The translations under genes and the position numbers were made by a program. This document shows positions 1 through 9,815 of a stretch of DNA of 64,000 bases, piece after piece. The stretch lies in contig CM075651.1 in NCBI GenBank assembly GCA_037953625.1, positions 104,037,001 through 104,101,000 of the forward strand, given 5' to 3'. The stretch is from Crotalaria pallida (lineage: Eukaryota; Streptophyta; Magnoliopsida; Fabales; Fabaceae). The notes below the pieces were generated by a model. The model saw only the letters and a list, made by a program, of their open reading frames with translations. It did not search any database and was not told the DNA's origin. Numbering within the stretch: the stretch's first letter is position 1; each line of letters opens with the position of its first letter.

Positions 1-9
1 AATGCTTGA

Positions 10-22
10 GTCCCCAAGGGAC
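10..22. other. Short dyad GTCCC-CAA-GGGAC
   Basis: A perfect 5-bp inverted repeat around a 3-base centre, present in most units at unit positions 10-22. The same CCAAGG core could instead pair with CCTTGG at unit positions 43-48. In units of the ATTGCATGGTACC class the left arm changes to GTACCCC and the dyad weakens, while a GGTACC palindrome appears beside it. Only one instance is listed here; it recurs about every 151 bp. Confidence 0.8.
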
Positions 23-23
23 G
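22..23. other. Sole consensus CpG of the unit
   Basis: GGGACGTAGAG holds the only CpG in the consensus unit. It varies in both directions expected for deamination of methylated CpG. ATGTAG forms occur near 11,497, 15,573, 24,784, 29,314, 32,031, 46,977, 53,766 and 58,295. ACATAG forms occur near 25,690, 29,012, 31,730, 44,562, 45,921, 46,524, 51,352, 57,843 and 60,712. Several of these are copies of one event carried along by duplication. Confidence 0.75.
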
Positions 24-51
24 TAGAGGATCTAGCATGAGTCCTTGGAGG

Positions 52-68
52 TTCTAACAGGTGTAGAA
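52..68. other. Short dyad TTCTA-N7-TAGAA
   Basis: A 5-bp inverted repeat with a 7-base centre at unit positions 52-68. It lies about 31 bp upstream of a stronger dyad with the same arms (TTCTAA / TTAGAA), which fits the idea that both descend from one 30-31 bp ancestral element. It recurs in nearly every unit. Confidence 0.7.
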
Positions 69-151
69 TGGTTAAGAGAGTATTCTAAAGGTGTAGAATG
101 GTCTAGGAATGTGTATTAGGACCTATAAGAACAATTAGAGAGATCCTAAAC

Positions 152-302
152 AATGCTTGAGTCCCCAAGGGACGTAGAGGGTGTAGCATGAGTCCTTGGA
201 GGTTCTAACAAGTGTAGGATGGTTAAAAGAGTATTCTAAAGGCTTAGAATGGTCTAGGAATGTGTATTAGAACTTATAAGAACCATTAGAATGATCCTAA
301 AC
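152..302 (+). repeat. Unit variant class AGGATGG / TTAAAAG
   Basis: This unit carries GTGTAGGATGGTTAAAAGAG in its middle and GCTTAGAATGG followed by ACTTATAAGAACC in its right half. In most places it stands directly before a unit with CATAAGTGCTTGG, so the two have been copied as a pair. Examples recur near 2,330, 3,540, 5,650, 6,710, 12,295, 16,370, 24,230, 42,950 and 59,240. Confidence 0.9.
233..250. other. Perfect 7-bp dyad ATTCTAA-AGGC-TTAGAAT
   Basis: The strongest inverted repeat of the unit, at unit positions 82-99, with 7-bp arms and a 4-base centre. It is perfect in units carrying GCTTAG or GTTTAG. Units carrying GTGTAG lose only the innermost pair (6 of 7 pairs remain). The TATAGG subclass (first at 9,665) disrupts an inner position. 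Dyads of this kind are a known feature of several centromeric satellites that lack a CENP-B box; a role here is inference only. Confidence 0.8.
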
Positions 303-453
303 ATTGCTTGAGTCCCCAAGGGACGTAGAGGGTCTAGCATAAGTGCTTGGAGGTTCTAACAAGTGTAGAATGGTTAAGAGAGTATTCTAAAGGTGTAGAA
401 TGGTCTAGGAATGTGTATTAGGACCTATAAGAACAATTAGAAAGATCCTAAAC
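303..453 (+). repeat. Unit variant class CATAAGTGCTTGG
   Basis: Diagnosed by GGTCTAGCATAAGTGCTTGG where most units read GCATGAGTCCTTGG. A subclass also has CCCTAATGG or CCCGAATGG and CTAACATAAG (near 766, 2,430, 3,636, 5,147, 6,206, 8,771, 12,848, 16,926 and 21,001). The right half is GTGTAG / ACCTATAAGAACAATTAG. A later subclass, found only at 43,981-59,828, has lost one G in TGCTTGGAGG. Confidence 0.9.
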
Positions 454-604
454 AATGCTTGAGTCCCCAAGGGACGTAGAGGATGTAGCATGAGTCCTTG
501 GAGGGTCTAACAGGTGTAGAATGGTTAAGAGAGTATTCTAAAGGTTTAGAATGGTCTAGGAATGTGTATTAGGACTTATAATAACCATTAGAATGATCCT
601 AAAC
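454..604 (+). repeat. Unit variant class GTTTAG / ATAATAACC
   Basis: Diagnosed by GGTTTAGAATGG and ACTTATAATAACCATTAG in the right half, usually with AACAGGTGTAG in the middle. It is frequent in the left 24 kb, often in runs of two or three (for example 1,813-2,265). It becomes scarcer to the right, where ATAATAACC is mostly linked to TATTTGTAC or TATTTCTAC instead. Confidence 0.88.
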
Positions 605-1057
605 AATGCTTGAGTCCCCAAGGGACGTAGAGGGTGTAGCATGAGTCCTTGGAGGTTCTAACAAGTGTAGGATGGTTAAAAGAGTATTCTAAAGGCTTAG
701 AATGGTCTAGGAATGTGTATTAGGACTTATAAGAACTATTAGAATGATCCTAAACAATGCTTGAGTCCCTAATGGACGTAGAGGGTCTAACATAAGTGCT
801 TGGAGGTTCTAACAAGTGTAGAATGGTTAAGAGAGTATTCTAAAGGTGTAGAATGGTCTAGGAATGTGTATTAGGACCTATAAGAACAATTAGAAAGATC
901 CTAAACAACGGTTGAGTCCCCAAGGGACGTAGAGGGTGTAGCATGAGTCCTTGGAGGTTCTAACAGGTGTAGAATGGTTAAGAGAGTATTCTAAAGGTTT
1001 AGAATGGTCTAGGAATGTGTATTAGGACTTATAATAACCATTAGAAAGATCCTAAAC

Positions 1058-1359
1058 ATTGCATGGTACCCCAAGGGACGTAGAAGGTGTAGCATGAGTC
1101 CTTTGAGGTTCTAACAAGTGTAGAATGGTTAAGATAGTATTCTAAAGGTTTAGAATGGTCTAGGAATGTGTATTAGGACTTATAATAACCATTAGAAAGA
1201 TCCTAAACATTGCATGGTACCCCAAGGGACGTAGAAGGTGTAGCATGAGTCCTTTGAGGTTCTAACAAGTGTAGAATGGTTAAGAGAGTATTCTAAAGGT
1301 GTAGAATGGTCTAGGAATGTGTATTAGGACCTATAAGAACAATTAGAGAGATCCTAAAC
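1058..1359 (+). repeat. First two ATTGCATGGTACC units
   Basis: Two adjacent units start with ATTGCATGGTACCCCAAG instead of AATGCTTGAGTCCCCAAG and share GTAGAAGGTG and GAGTCCTTTGAGG. They are the leftmost members of a class that creates a GGTACC (KpnI) site. The class is isolated here, reappears near 4,983 and 9,212 (both with ACACC), and becomes very common further right. The unit before each such unit ends in ATAATAACC, so the linked haplotype crosses my arbitrary unit boundary. Confidence 0.88.
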
Positions 1360-1860
1360 AATGCTTGAGTCCCCAAGGGACGTAGAGGGTGTAGCATGAG
1401 TCCTTGGAGGTTCTAACAGGTGTAGAATGGTTAAGAGAGTATTCTAAAGGTGTAGAATGGTCTAGGAATGTGTATTAGGACCTATAAGAACAATTAGAAA
1501 GATCCTAAACAATGCTTGAGTCCCCAAGGGACGTAGAGGATCTAGCACGAGTCCTTGGAGGTTCTAACAGGTGTAGCATGGTTAAGATAGTATTCTAAAG
1601 GCTTAGAATGGTCTAGGAATGTGTATTAGGACTTATAAGAACCATTTGAATGATCCTAAACAATGCTTGAGTCCCCAAGGGACGTAGAGGATCTAGCATG
1701 AGTCCTTGGAGGTTCTAACAAGTGTAGAATGGTTAAGAGAGTATTCTAAAGGTGTAGAATGGTCTAGGAATGTGTATTAGGACCTATAAGAACAATTAGA
1801 GAGATACTAAACAATGCTTGAGTCCCCAAGGGACGTAGAGGGTGTAGCATGAGTCCTTGG
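1360..1860 (+). repeat. Segment repeated 8 units later (copy 1)
   Basis: About 3.3 units match 2,568-3,068 at an offset of 1,208 bp (8 units). Shared private markers are GCACGAG (1,545 and 2,753), GTAGCATGGTTAAGATAG and AGAGATACTAAAC. Matching stops on both sides, where the neighbours belong to different classes, so this is an interspersed duplicate rather than a clean tandem HOR. Confidence 0.8.
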
Positions 1861-2567
1861 AGGTTCTAACAGGTGTAGAATGGTTAAGAGAGTATTCTAA
1901 AGGTTTAGAATGGTCTAGGAATGTGTATTAGGACTTATAATAACCATTAGAATGATCCTAAACAATGCTTGAGTCCCCAAGGGACGTAGAGGGTGTAGCA
2001 TGAGTCCTTGGAGGTTCTAACAGGTGTAGAATGGTTAAGAGAGTATTCTAAAGGTTTAGAATGGTCTAGGAATGTGTATTAGGACTTATAATAACCATTA
2101 GAATGATCCTAAACAATGCTTGAGTCCCCAAGGGACGTAGAGGGTGTAGCATGAGTCCTTGGAGGTTCTAACAGGTGTAGAATGGTTAAGAGAGTATTCT
2201 AAAGGTTTAGAATGGTCTAGGAATGTGTATTAGGACTTATAATAACCATTAGAATGATCCTAAACAATGCTTGAGTCCCCAAGGGACGTAGAGGGTGTAG
2301 CATGAGTCCTTGGAGGTTCTAACAAGTGTAGGATGGTTAAAAGAGTATTCTAAAGGCTTAGAATGGTCTAGGAATGTGTATTAGGACTTATAAGAACCAT
2401 TAGAATGATCCTAAACAATGCTTGAGTCCCGAATGGACCTAGAGGGTCTAACATAAGTGCTTGGAGGTTCTAACAAGTGTAGAATGGTTAAGAGAGTATT
2501 CTAAAGGTGTAGAATGGTCTAGGAATGTGTATTAGGACCTATAAGAACAATTAGAAAGATCCTAAAC

Positions 2568-3068
2568 AATGCTTGAGTCCCCAAGGGACGTAGAGGGTGT
2601 AGCATGAGTCCTTGGAGGTTCTAACAGGTGTAGAATGGTTAAGAGAGTATTCTAAAGGTGTAGAATGGTCTAGGAATGTGTATTAGGACCTATAAGAACA
2701 ATTAGAAAGATCCTAAACAATGCTTGAGTCCCCAAGGGACGTAGAGGATCTAGCACGAGTCCTTGGAGGTTCTAACAGGTGTAGCATGGTTAAGATAGTA
2801 TTCTAAAGGCTTAGAATGGTCTAGGAATGTGTATTAGGACTTATAAGAACCATTTGAATGATCCTAAACAATGCTTGAGTCCCCAAGGGACGTAGAGGAT
2901 CTAGCATGAGTCCTTGGAGGTTCTAACAAGTGTAGAATGGTTAAGAGAGTATTCTAAAGGTGTAGAATGGTCTAGGAATGTGTATTAGGACCTATAAGAA
3001 CAATTAGAGAGATACTAAACAATGCTTGAGTCCCCAAGGGACGTAGAGGGTGTAGCATGAGTCCTTGG
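2568..3068 (+). repeat. Segment repeated 8 units earlier (copy 2)
   Basis: Second copy of 1,360-1,860, with GCACGAG at 2,753 and AGAGATACTAAAC near 3,007. After 3,068 the array continues with an AGGATGG unit where copy 1 continues with a GTTTAG unit. The AGATAC marker is then carried on into the 24-unit duplication that starts here. Confidence 0.8.
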
Positions 3069-5555
3069 AGGTTCTAACAAGTGTAGGATGGTTAAAAGAG
3101 TATTCTAAAGGCTTAGAATGGTCTAGGAATGTGTATTAGGACTTATAAGAACCATTAGAATGATCCTAAACAATGCTTGAGTCCCCAAGGGACGTAGAGG
3201 GTCTAGCATAAGTGCTTGGAGGTTCTAACAAGTGTAGAATGGTTAAGAGAGTATTCTAAAGGTGTAGAATGGTCTAGGAATGTGTATTAGGACCTATAAG
3301 AACAATTAGAAAGATCCAAAACAATGCTTGAGTCCCCAAGGGACGTAGAGGGTGTAGCATGAGTCCTTGGAGGTTCTAACAGGTGTAGAATGGTTAAGAG
3401 AGTATTCTAAAGGTTTAGAATGGTCTAGGAATGTGTATTAGGACTTATAATAACCATTAGAATGATCCTAAACAATGCTTGAGTCCCCAAGGGACGTAGA
3501 GGGTGTAGCATGAGTCCTTGGAGGTTCTAACAAGTGTAGGATGGTTAAAAGAGTATTCTAAAGGCTTAGAATGGTCTAGGAATGTGTATTAGGACTTATA
3601 AGAACCATTAGAATGATCCTAAACAATGCTTGAGTCCCTAATGGACGTAGAGGGTCTAACATAAGTGCTTGGAGGTTCTAACAAGTGTAGAATGGTTAAG
3701 AGAGTATTCTAAAGGTGTAGAATGGTCTAGGAATGTGTATTAGGACCTATAAGAACAATTAGAAAGATCCAAAACAATGCTTGAGTCCCCAAGGGACGTA
3801 GAGGGTGTAGCATGAGTCCTTGGAGGTTCTAACAGGTGTAGAATGGTTAAGAGAGTATTCTAAAGGCTTAGAATGGTCTAGGAATGTGTATTTGGACGTA
3901 TAAGAACCATTTGAATGATCCTAAACAATGCTTGAGTCCCCAAGGGACGTAGAGGATCTAGCATGAGTCCTTGGAGGTTCTAACAAGTGTAGAATGGTTA
4001 AGAGAGTATTCTAAAGGTGTAGAATGGTCTAGGAATGTGTATTAGGACCTATAAGAACAATTAGAGAGATCCTAAACAACGCTCGAGTCCCCAAGGGACG
4101 TAGAGGGTGTAGCATGAGTCCTTGGAGGTTCTAACAGGTGTAGAATGGTTAAGAGAGTATTCTAAAGGTGTAGAATGGTCTAAGAATGTGTATTAGGACC
4201 TATAAGAACAATTAGAAAGATCCTAAACAATGCTTGAGTCCCCAAGGGACGTAGAGGGTGTAGCATGAGTCCTTGGAGGTTCTAACAGGTGTAGAATGGT
4301 TAAGAGAGTATTCTAAAGGTTTAGAATGGTCTAGGAATGTGTATTAGGACTTATAATAACCATTAGAATGATCCTAAACAATGCTTGAGTCCCCAAGGGA
4401 CGTAGAGGATCTAGCATGAGTCCTTGGAGGTTCTAACAAGTGTAGAATGGTTAAGAGAGTATTCTAAAGGTGTAGAATGGTCTAGGAATGTGTATTAGGA
4501 CCTATAAGAACAATTAGAGAGATCCTAAACAATGCTTGAGTCCCCAAGGGACGTTGAGGGTGTAGCATGAGTCCTTGGAGGTTCTAAAAGGTGTAGAATG
4601 GTTAAGAGAGTATTCTAAAGGTGTAGAATGGTCTAGGAATGTGTATTAGGACCTATAAGAACAATTAGAAAGATCCTAAACAATGCTTGAGTCCCCAAGG
4701 GACGTAGAGGGTGTAGCATGAGTCCTTGGAGGTTCTAACAGGTGTAGAATGGTTAAGAGAGTATTCTAAAGGTTTAGAATGGTCTAGGAATGTGTATTAG
4801 GACTTATAATAACCATTAGAATGATCCTAAACAATGCTTGAGTCCCCAAGGGACGTAGAGGGTGTAGCATGAGTCCTTGGAGGTTCTAACAGGTGTAGAA
4901 TGGTTAAGAGAGTATTCTAAAGGTTTAGAATGGTCTAGGAATGTGTATTAGGACTTATAATAACCATTAGAAAGATCCTAAACATTGCATGGTACACCAA
5001 GGGACGTAGAGGGTGTAGCATGAGTCCTTGGAGGTTCTAACAAGTGTAGGATGGTTAAAAGAGTATTCTAAAGGCTTAGAATGGTCTAGGAATGTGTATT
5101 AGGACTTATAAGAACCATTAGAATGATCCTAAACAATGCTTGAGTCCCGAATGGACGTAGAGGGTCTAACATAAGTGCTTGGAGGTTCTAACAAGTGTAG
5201 AATGGTTAAGAGAGTATTCTAAAGGTGTAGAATGGTCTAGGAATGTGTATTAGGACCTATAAGATCAATTAGAAAGATCCTAAACAATGCTTGAGTCCCC
5301 AAGGGACGTAGAGGGTGTAGCATGAGTCCTTGGAGGTTCTAACAGGTGTAGAATGGTTAAGAGAGTATTCTAAAGGTTTAGAATGGTCTAGGAATGTGTA
5401 TTAGGACCTATAAGAACAATAAGAAAGATCCTAAACAATGCTTGAGTCCCCAAGGGACGTAGAGGGTGTAGCATGAGTCCTTGGAGGTTCTAACAGGTGT
5501 AGAATGGTTAAGAGAGTATTCTAAAGGTTTAGAATGGTCTAGGAATGTGTATTAG
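2840..5555 (+). repeat. 24-unit-spaced HOR segment, copy 1
   Basis: Matches about 6,464-9,180 at an offset of 3,624 bp (24 units). Shared markers are AGAGATAC (3,007 and 6,631), TTTGGACGTA (3,891 and 7,515), ACGTTGAGG (4,551 and 8,175) and AAGATCAATT (5,261 and 8,885). Private differences include AAAAGG at 4,586 and a TGCATGGTACACC unit at about 4,983 where copy 2 has GCTTAAG. That substituted unit matches 9,212 instead, 28 units away, so local replacement has followed duplication. Confidence 0.82.
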
Positions 5556-6596
5556 GACCTATAAGAACAATTAGAGAGATACTAAACAATGCTTGAGTCC
5601 CCAAGGGACGTAGAGGGTGTAGCATGAGTCCTTGGAGGTTCTAACAAGTGTAGGATGGTTAAAAGAGTATTCTAAAGGCTTAGAATGGTCTAGGAATGTG
5701 TATTAGGACTTATAAGAACCATTAGAATGATCCTAAACAATGCTTGAGTCCCCAAGGGACGTAGAGGGTCTAGCATAAGTGCTTGGAGGTTCTAACAAGT
5801 GTAGAATGGTTAAGAGAGTATTCTAAAGGTGTAGAATGGTCTAGGAATGTGTATTAGGACCTATAAGAACAATTAGAAAGATCCAAAACAATGCTTGAGT
5901 CCCCAAGGGACGTAGAGGGTGTAGCATGAGTCCTTGGAGGTTCTAACAGGTGTAGAATGGTTAAGAGAGTATTCTAAAGGTTTAGAATGGTCTAGGAATG
6001 TGTATTAGGACTTATAATAACCATTAGAGTGATCCTAAACAATGCTTGAGTCCCCAAGGGACGTAGAGGGTGTAGCATGAGTCCTTGGAGGTTCTAACAA
6101 GTGTAGGATGGTTAAAAGAGTATTCTAAAGGCTTAGAATGGTCTAGGAATGTGTATTAGGACTTATAAGAACCATTAGAATGATCCTAAACAATGCTTGA
6201 GTCCCTAATGGACGTAGAGGGTCTAACATAAGTGCTTGGAGGTTCTAACAAGTGTAGAATGGTTAAGAGAGTATTCTAAAGGTGTAGAATGGTCTAGGAA
6301 TGTGTATTAGGACCTATAAGAACAATTAGAAAGATCCAAAACAATGCTTGAGTCCCCAAGGGACGTAGAGGGTGTAGCATGAGTCCTTGGAGGTTCTAAC
6401 AGGTGTAGAATGGTTAAGAGAGTATTCTAAAGGCTTAGAATGGTCTAGGAATGTGTATTTGGACGTATAAGAACCATTTGAATGATCCTAAACAATGCTT
6501 GAGTCCCCAAGGGACGTAGAGGATCTAGCATGAGTCCTTGGAGGTTCTAACAAGTGTAGAATGGTTAAGAGAGTATTCTAAAGGTGTAGAATGGTC
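5540..6596 (+). repeat. 7-unit tandem HOR, copy 1
   Basis: A 1,057-bp block directly followed by a near-identical copy. Shared markers are AGAGATAC (5,574 and 6,631), TTAGAGTGATCC (6,024 and 7,081) and TTTGGACGTA (6,458 and 7,515). An older relative lies at about 3,007-4,060; it shares AGAGATAC and TTTGGACGTA but not GAGTG, so GAGTG arose before the most recent tandem copy was made. Confidence 0.85.
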
Positions 6597-9180
6597 TAGG
6601 AATGTGTATTAGGACCTATAAGAACAATTAGAGAGATACTAAACAATGCTTGAGTCCCCAAGGGACGTAGAGGGTGTAGCATGAGTCCTTGGAGGTTCTA
6701 ACAAGTGTAGGATGGTTAAAAGAGTATTCTAAAGGCTTAGAATGGTCTAGGAATGTGTATTAGGACTTATAAGAACCATTAGAATGATCCTAAACAATGC
6801 TTGAGTCCCCAAGGGACGTAGAGGGTCTAGCATAAGTGCTTGGAGGTTCTAACAAGTGTAGAATGGTTAAGAGAGTATTCTAAAGGTGTAGAATGGTCTA
6901 GGAATGTGTATTAGGACCTATAAGAACAATTAGAAAGATCCAAAACAATGCTTGAGTCCCCAAGGGACGTAGAGGGTGTAGCATGAGTCCTTGGAGGTTC
7001 TAACAGGTGTAGAATGGTTAAGAGAGTATTCTAAAGGTTTAGAATGGTCTAGGAATGTGTATTAGGACTTATAATAACCATTAGAGTGATCCTAAACAAT
7101 GCTTGAGTCCCCAAGGGACGTAGAGGGTGTAGCATGAGTCCTTGGAGGTTCTAACAAGTGTAGGATGGTTAAAAGAGTATTCTAAAGGCTTAGAATGGTC
7201 TAGGAATGTGTATTAGGACTTATAAGAACCATTAGAATGATCCTAAACAATGCTTGAGTCCCTAATGGACGTAGAGGGTCTAACATAAGTGCTTGGAGGT
7301 TCTAACAAGTGTAGAATGGTTAAGAGAGTATTCTAAAGGTGTAGAATGGTCTAGGAATGTGTATTAGGACCTATAAGAACAATTAGAAAGATCCAAAACA
7401 ATGCTTGAGTCCCCAAGGGACGTAGAGGGTGTAGCATGAGTCCTTGGAGGTTCTAACAGGTGTAGAATGGTTAAGAGAGTATTCTAAAGGCTTAGAATGG
7501 TCTAGGAATGTGTATTTGGACGTATAAGAACCATTTGAATGATCCTAAACAATGCTTGAGTCCCCAAGGGACGTAGAGGATCTAGCATGAGTCCTTGGAG
7601 GTTCTAACAAGTGTAGAATGGTTAAGAGAGTATTCTAAAGGTGTAGAATGGTCTAGGAATGTGTATTAGGACCTATAAGAACAATTAGAGAGATCCTAAA
7701 CAATGCTTGAGTCCCCAAGGGACGTAGAGGGTGTAGCATGAGTCCTTGGAGGTTCTAACAGGTGTAGAATGGTTAAGAGAGTATTCTAAAGGTGTAGAAT
7801 GGTCTAGGAATGTGTATTAGGACCTATAAGAACAATTAGAAAGATCCTAAACAATGCTTGAGTCCCCAAGGGACGTAGAGGGTGTAGCATGAGTCCTTGG
7901 AGGTTCTAACAGGTGTAGAATGGTTAAGAGAGTATTCTAAAGGTTTAGAATGGTCTAGGAATGTGTATTAGGACTTATAATAACCATTAGAATGATCCTA
8001 AACAATGCTTGAGTCCCCAAGGGACGTAGAGGATCTAGCATGAGTCCTTGGAGGTTCTAACAAGTGTAGAATGGTTAAGAGAGTATTCTAAAGGTGTAGA
8101 ATGGTCTAGGAATGTGTATTAGGACCTATAAGAACAATTAGAGAGATCCTAAACAATGCTTGAGTCCCCAAGGGACGTTGAGGGTGTAGCATGAGTCCTT
8201 GGAGGTTCTAACAGGTGTAGAATGGTTAAGAGAGTATTCTAAAGGTGTAGAATGGTCTAGGAATGTGTATTAGGACCTATAAGAACAATTAGAAAGATCC
8301 TAAACAATGCTTGAGTCCCCAAGGGACGTAGAGGGTGTAGCATGAGTCCTTGGAGGTTCTAACAGGTGTAGAATGGTTAAGAGAGTATTCTAAAGGTTTA
8401 GAATGGTCTAGGAATGTGTATTAGGACTTATAATAACCATTAGAATGATCCTAAACAATGCTTGAGTCCCCAAGGGACGTAGAGGGTGTAGCATGAGTCC
8501 TTGGAGGTTCTAACAGGTGTAGAATGGTTAAGAGAGTATTCTAAAGGTTTAGAATGGTCTAGGAATGTGTATTAGGACTTATAATAACCATTAGAATGAT
8601 CCTAAACAATGCTTAAGTCCCCAAGGGACGTAGAGGGTGTAGCATGAGTCCTTGGAGGTTCTAACAAGTGTAGGATGGTTAAAAGAGTATTCTAAAGGCG
8701 TAGAATGGTCTAGGAATGTGTATTAGGACTTATAAGAACCATTAGAATGATCCTAAACAATGCTTGAGTCCCGAATGGACGTAGAGGGTCTAACATAAGT
8801 GCTTGGAGGTTCTAACAAGTGTAGAATGGTTAAGAGAGTATTCTAAAGGTGTAGAATGGTCTAGGAATGTGTATTAGGACCTATAAGATCAATTAGAAAG
8901 ATCCTAAACAATGCTTGAGTCCCCAAGGGACGTAGAGGGTGTAGCATGAGTCCTTGGAGGTTCTAACAGGTGTAGAATGGTTAAGAGAGTATTCTAAAGG
9001 TTTAGAATGGTCTAGGAATGTGTATTAGGACCTATAAGAACAATTAGAAAGATCCTAAACAATGCTTGAGTCCCCAAGGGACGTAGAGGGTGTAGCATGA
9101 GTCCTTGGAGGTTCTAACAGGTGTAGAATGGTTAAGAGAGTATTCTAAAGGTTTAGAATGGTCTAGGAATGTGTATTAGG
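6464..9180 (+). repeat. 24-unit-spaced HOR segment, copy 2
   Basis: Second copy of 2,840-5,555. Matching ends near 9,180, where this copy continues with ATAATAACC and an ATTGCATGGTACACC unit while copy 1 continues with ACCTATAAG. Its right part is also the start of the 27-unit HOR from 8,457. Confidence 0.82.
6597..7690 (+). repeat. 7-unit tandem HOR, copy 2
   Basis: Second copy of the 1,057-bp block. It ends where AGAGATCC replaces AGAGATAC near 7,690. It is also the left end of the second copy of the 24-unit HOR, so two scales of duplication overlap here. Confidence 0.85.
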
Positions 9181-9211
9181 ACTTATAATAACCATTAGAA
9201 AGATCCTAAAC

Positions 9212-9362
9212 ATTGCATGGTACACCAAGGGACGTAGAAGGTGTAGCATGAGTCCTTTGAGGTTCTAACAAGTGTAGAATGGTTAAGATAGTATTCTAAA
9301 GGCTTAGAATGTTCTAGGAATGTGTATTTGTACTTATAATAACCAATAGAATGATCCTAAAC
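9212..9362 (+). repeat. First unit of the TATTTGTAC / GAATGTTC class
   Basis: The leftmost unit with GCTTAGAATGTTCTAGG, TATTTGTACTTATAATAACC and GGTTAAGATAG. It is absent from the first 9.2 kb and then becomes one of the main classes. In the right two thirds these changes are inherited together, and mostly followed by an ATTGCATGGTACC or ATTGCATGGCACC unit. Confidence 0.85.
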
Positions 9363-9664
9363 ATTGCATGGTACCCCAAGGGACGTAGAGGGTGTAGCAT
9401 GAGTCCTTGGAGATTCTAACAAATGTAGAATGGTTAAGAGAGTATTCTAAAGGCTTAGAATGGCCTAGGAATGTGTATTAGGACTTATAAGAACCATTAG
9501 AATGATCCTAAACAATGCTTGAGTCCCCAAGGGACGTAGAGGGTCTAGCATGAGTCCTTGGAGGTTCTAACAGGTGTAGAATGGCTAAGAGAGTATTCTA
9601 AAGGCTTAGAATGGTCTAGGAATGTGTATTAGGACTTATAAGAACCATTAGAATGGTCCTAAAC

Positions 9665-9815
9665 AATGCTTGAGTCCCCAAGGGACGTAGAGGGTCTAGC
9701 ATGAGTCCTTGGAGGTTCTAACAAGTGTAGAATGGTTAAGAGAGTATTCTATAGGCTTAGAATGGTCTAGGATAATGTATTAGGATTTATAAGAACCATG
9801 AGAATGATCCTAAAC
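9665..9815 (+). repeat. First unit of the TATAGG / GGATAATG class
   Basis: Diagnosed by TATTCTATAGGC, CTAGGATAATG, GGATTTATAAG and CCATGAGAATG. It recurs singly near 11,870, 13,828, 15,940, 19,564, 20,017, 25,908, 29,228 and 31,947. A derivative with GGATAGTG appears near 42,536, 47,517, 54,308, 55,816 and 58,836. It breaks the ATTCTAA / TTAGAAT dyad. It is a good single-copy marker for counting HOR units. Confidence 0.85.

Larger units (their letters stand above)
1..151 (+). repeat. Reference unit, GTGTAG / ACCTAT class
   Basis: First unit of the window, used here to define phase. Landmarks by unit position are the GTCCC-CAA-GGGAC dyad at 10-22, the single CpG at 22-23, TAGCATG at 33-39, TTCTAA at 52-57, TAGAATG at 64-70, ATTCTAA at 82-88, TAGAATG at 94-100, TAGGAATG at 104-111 and TCCTAAAC at 144-151. 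This class has GTGTAG at 91-96 and ACCTATAAGAACAATTAG near 121-138. It is the commonest partner class across the whole window. No coding potential. Confidence 0.95.

Noticed and set aside
10..22. GTCCC-CAA-GGGAC as a transcription terminator hairpin
   Set aside because: The stem is only 5 bp, no T run follows, and it recurs every 151 bp with no transcript unit to end.
43..60. CENP-B box-like sequence around CTTGGAGGTTCTAAC
   Set aside because: It lacks the required TTCG and CGGGA core bases of the CENP-B box; the likeness is only to the central TTGGA.
1058..1359. ATTGCATGGTACC units as a separate satellite family or inserted element
   Set aside because: The rest of each unit aligns base for base with the other units and the length is 151 bp, so they are variants of the same family.
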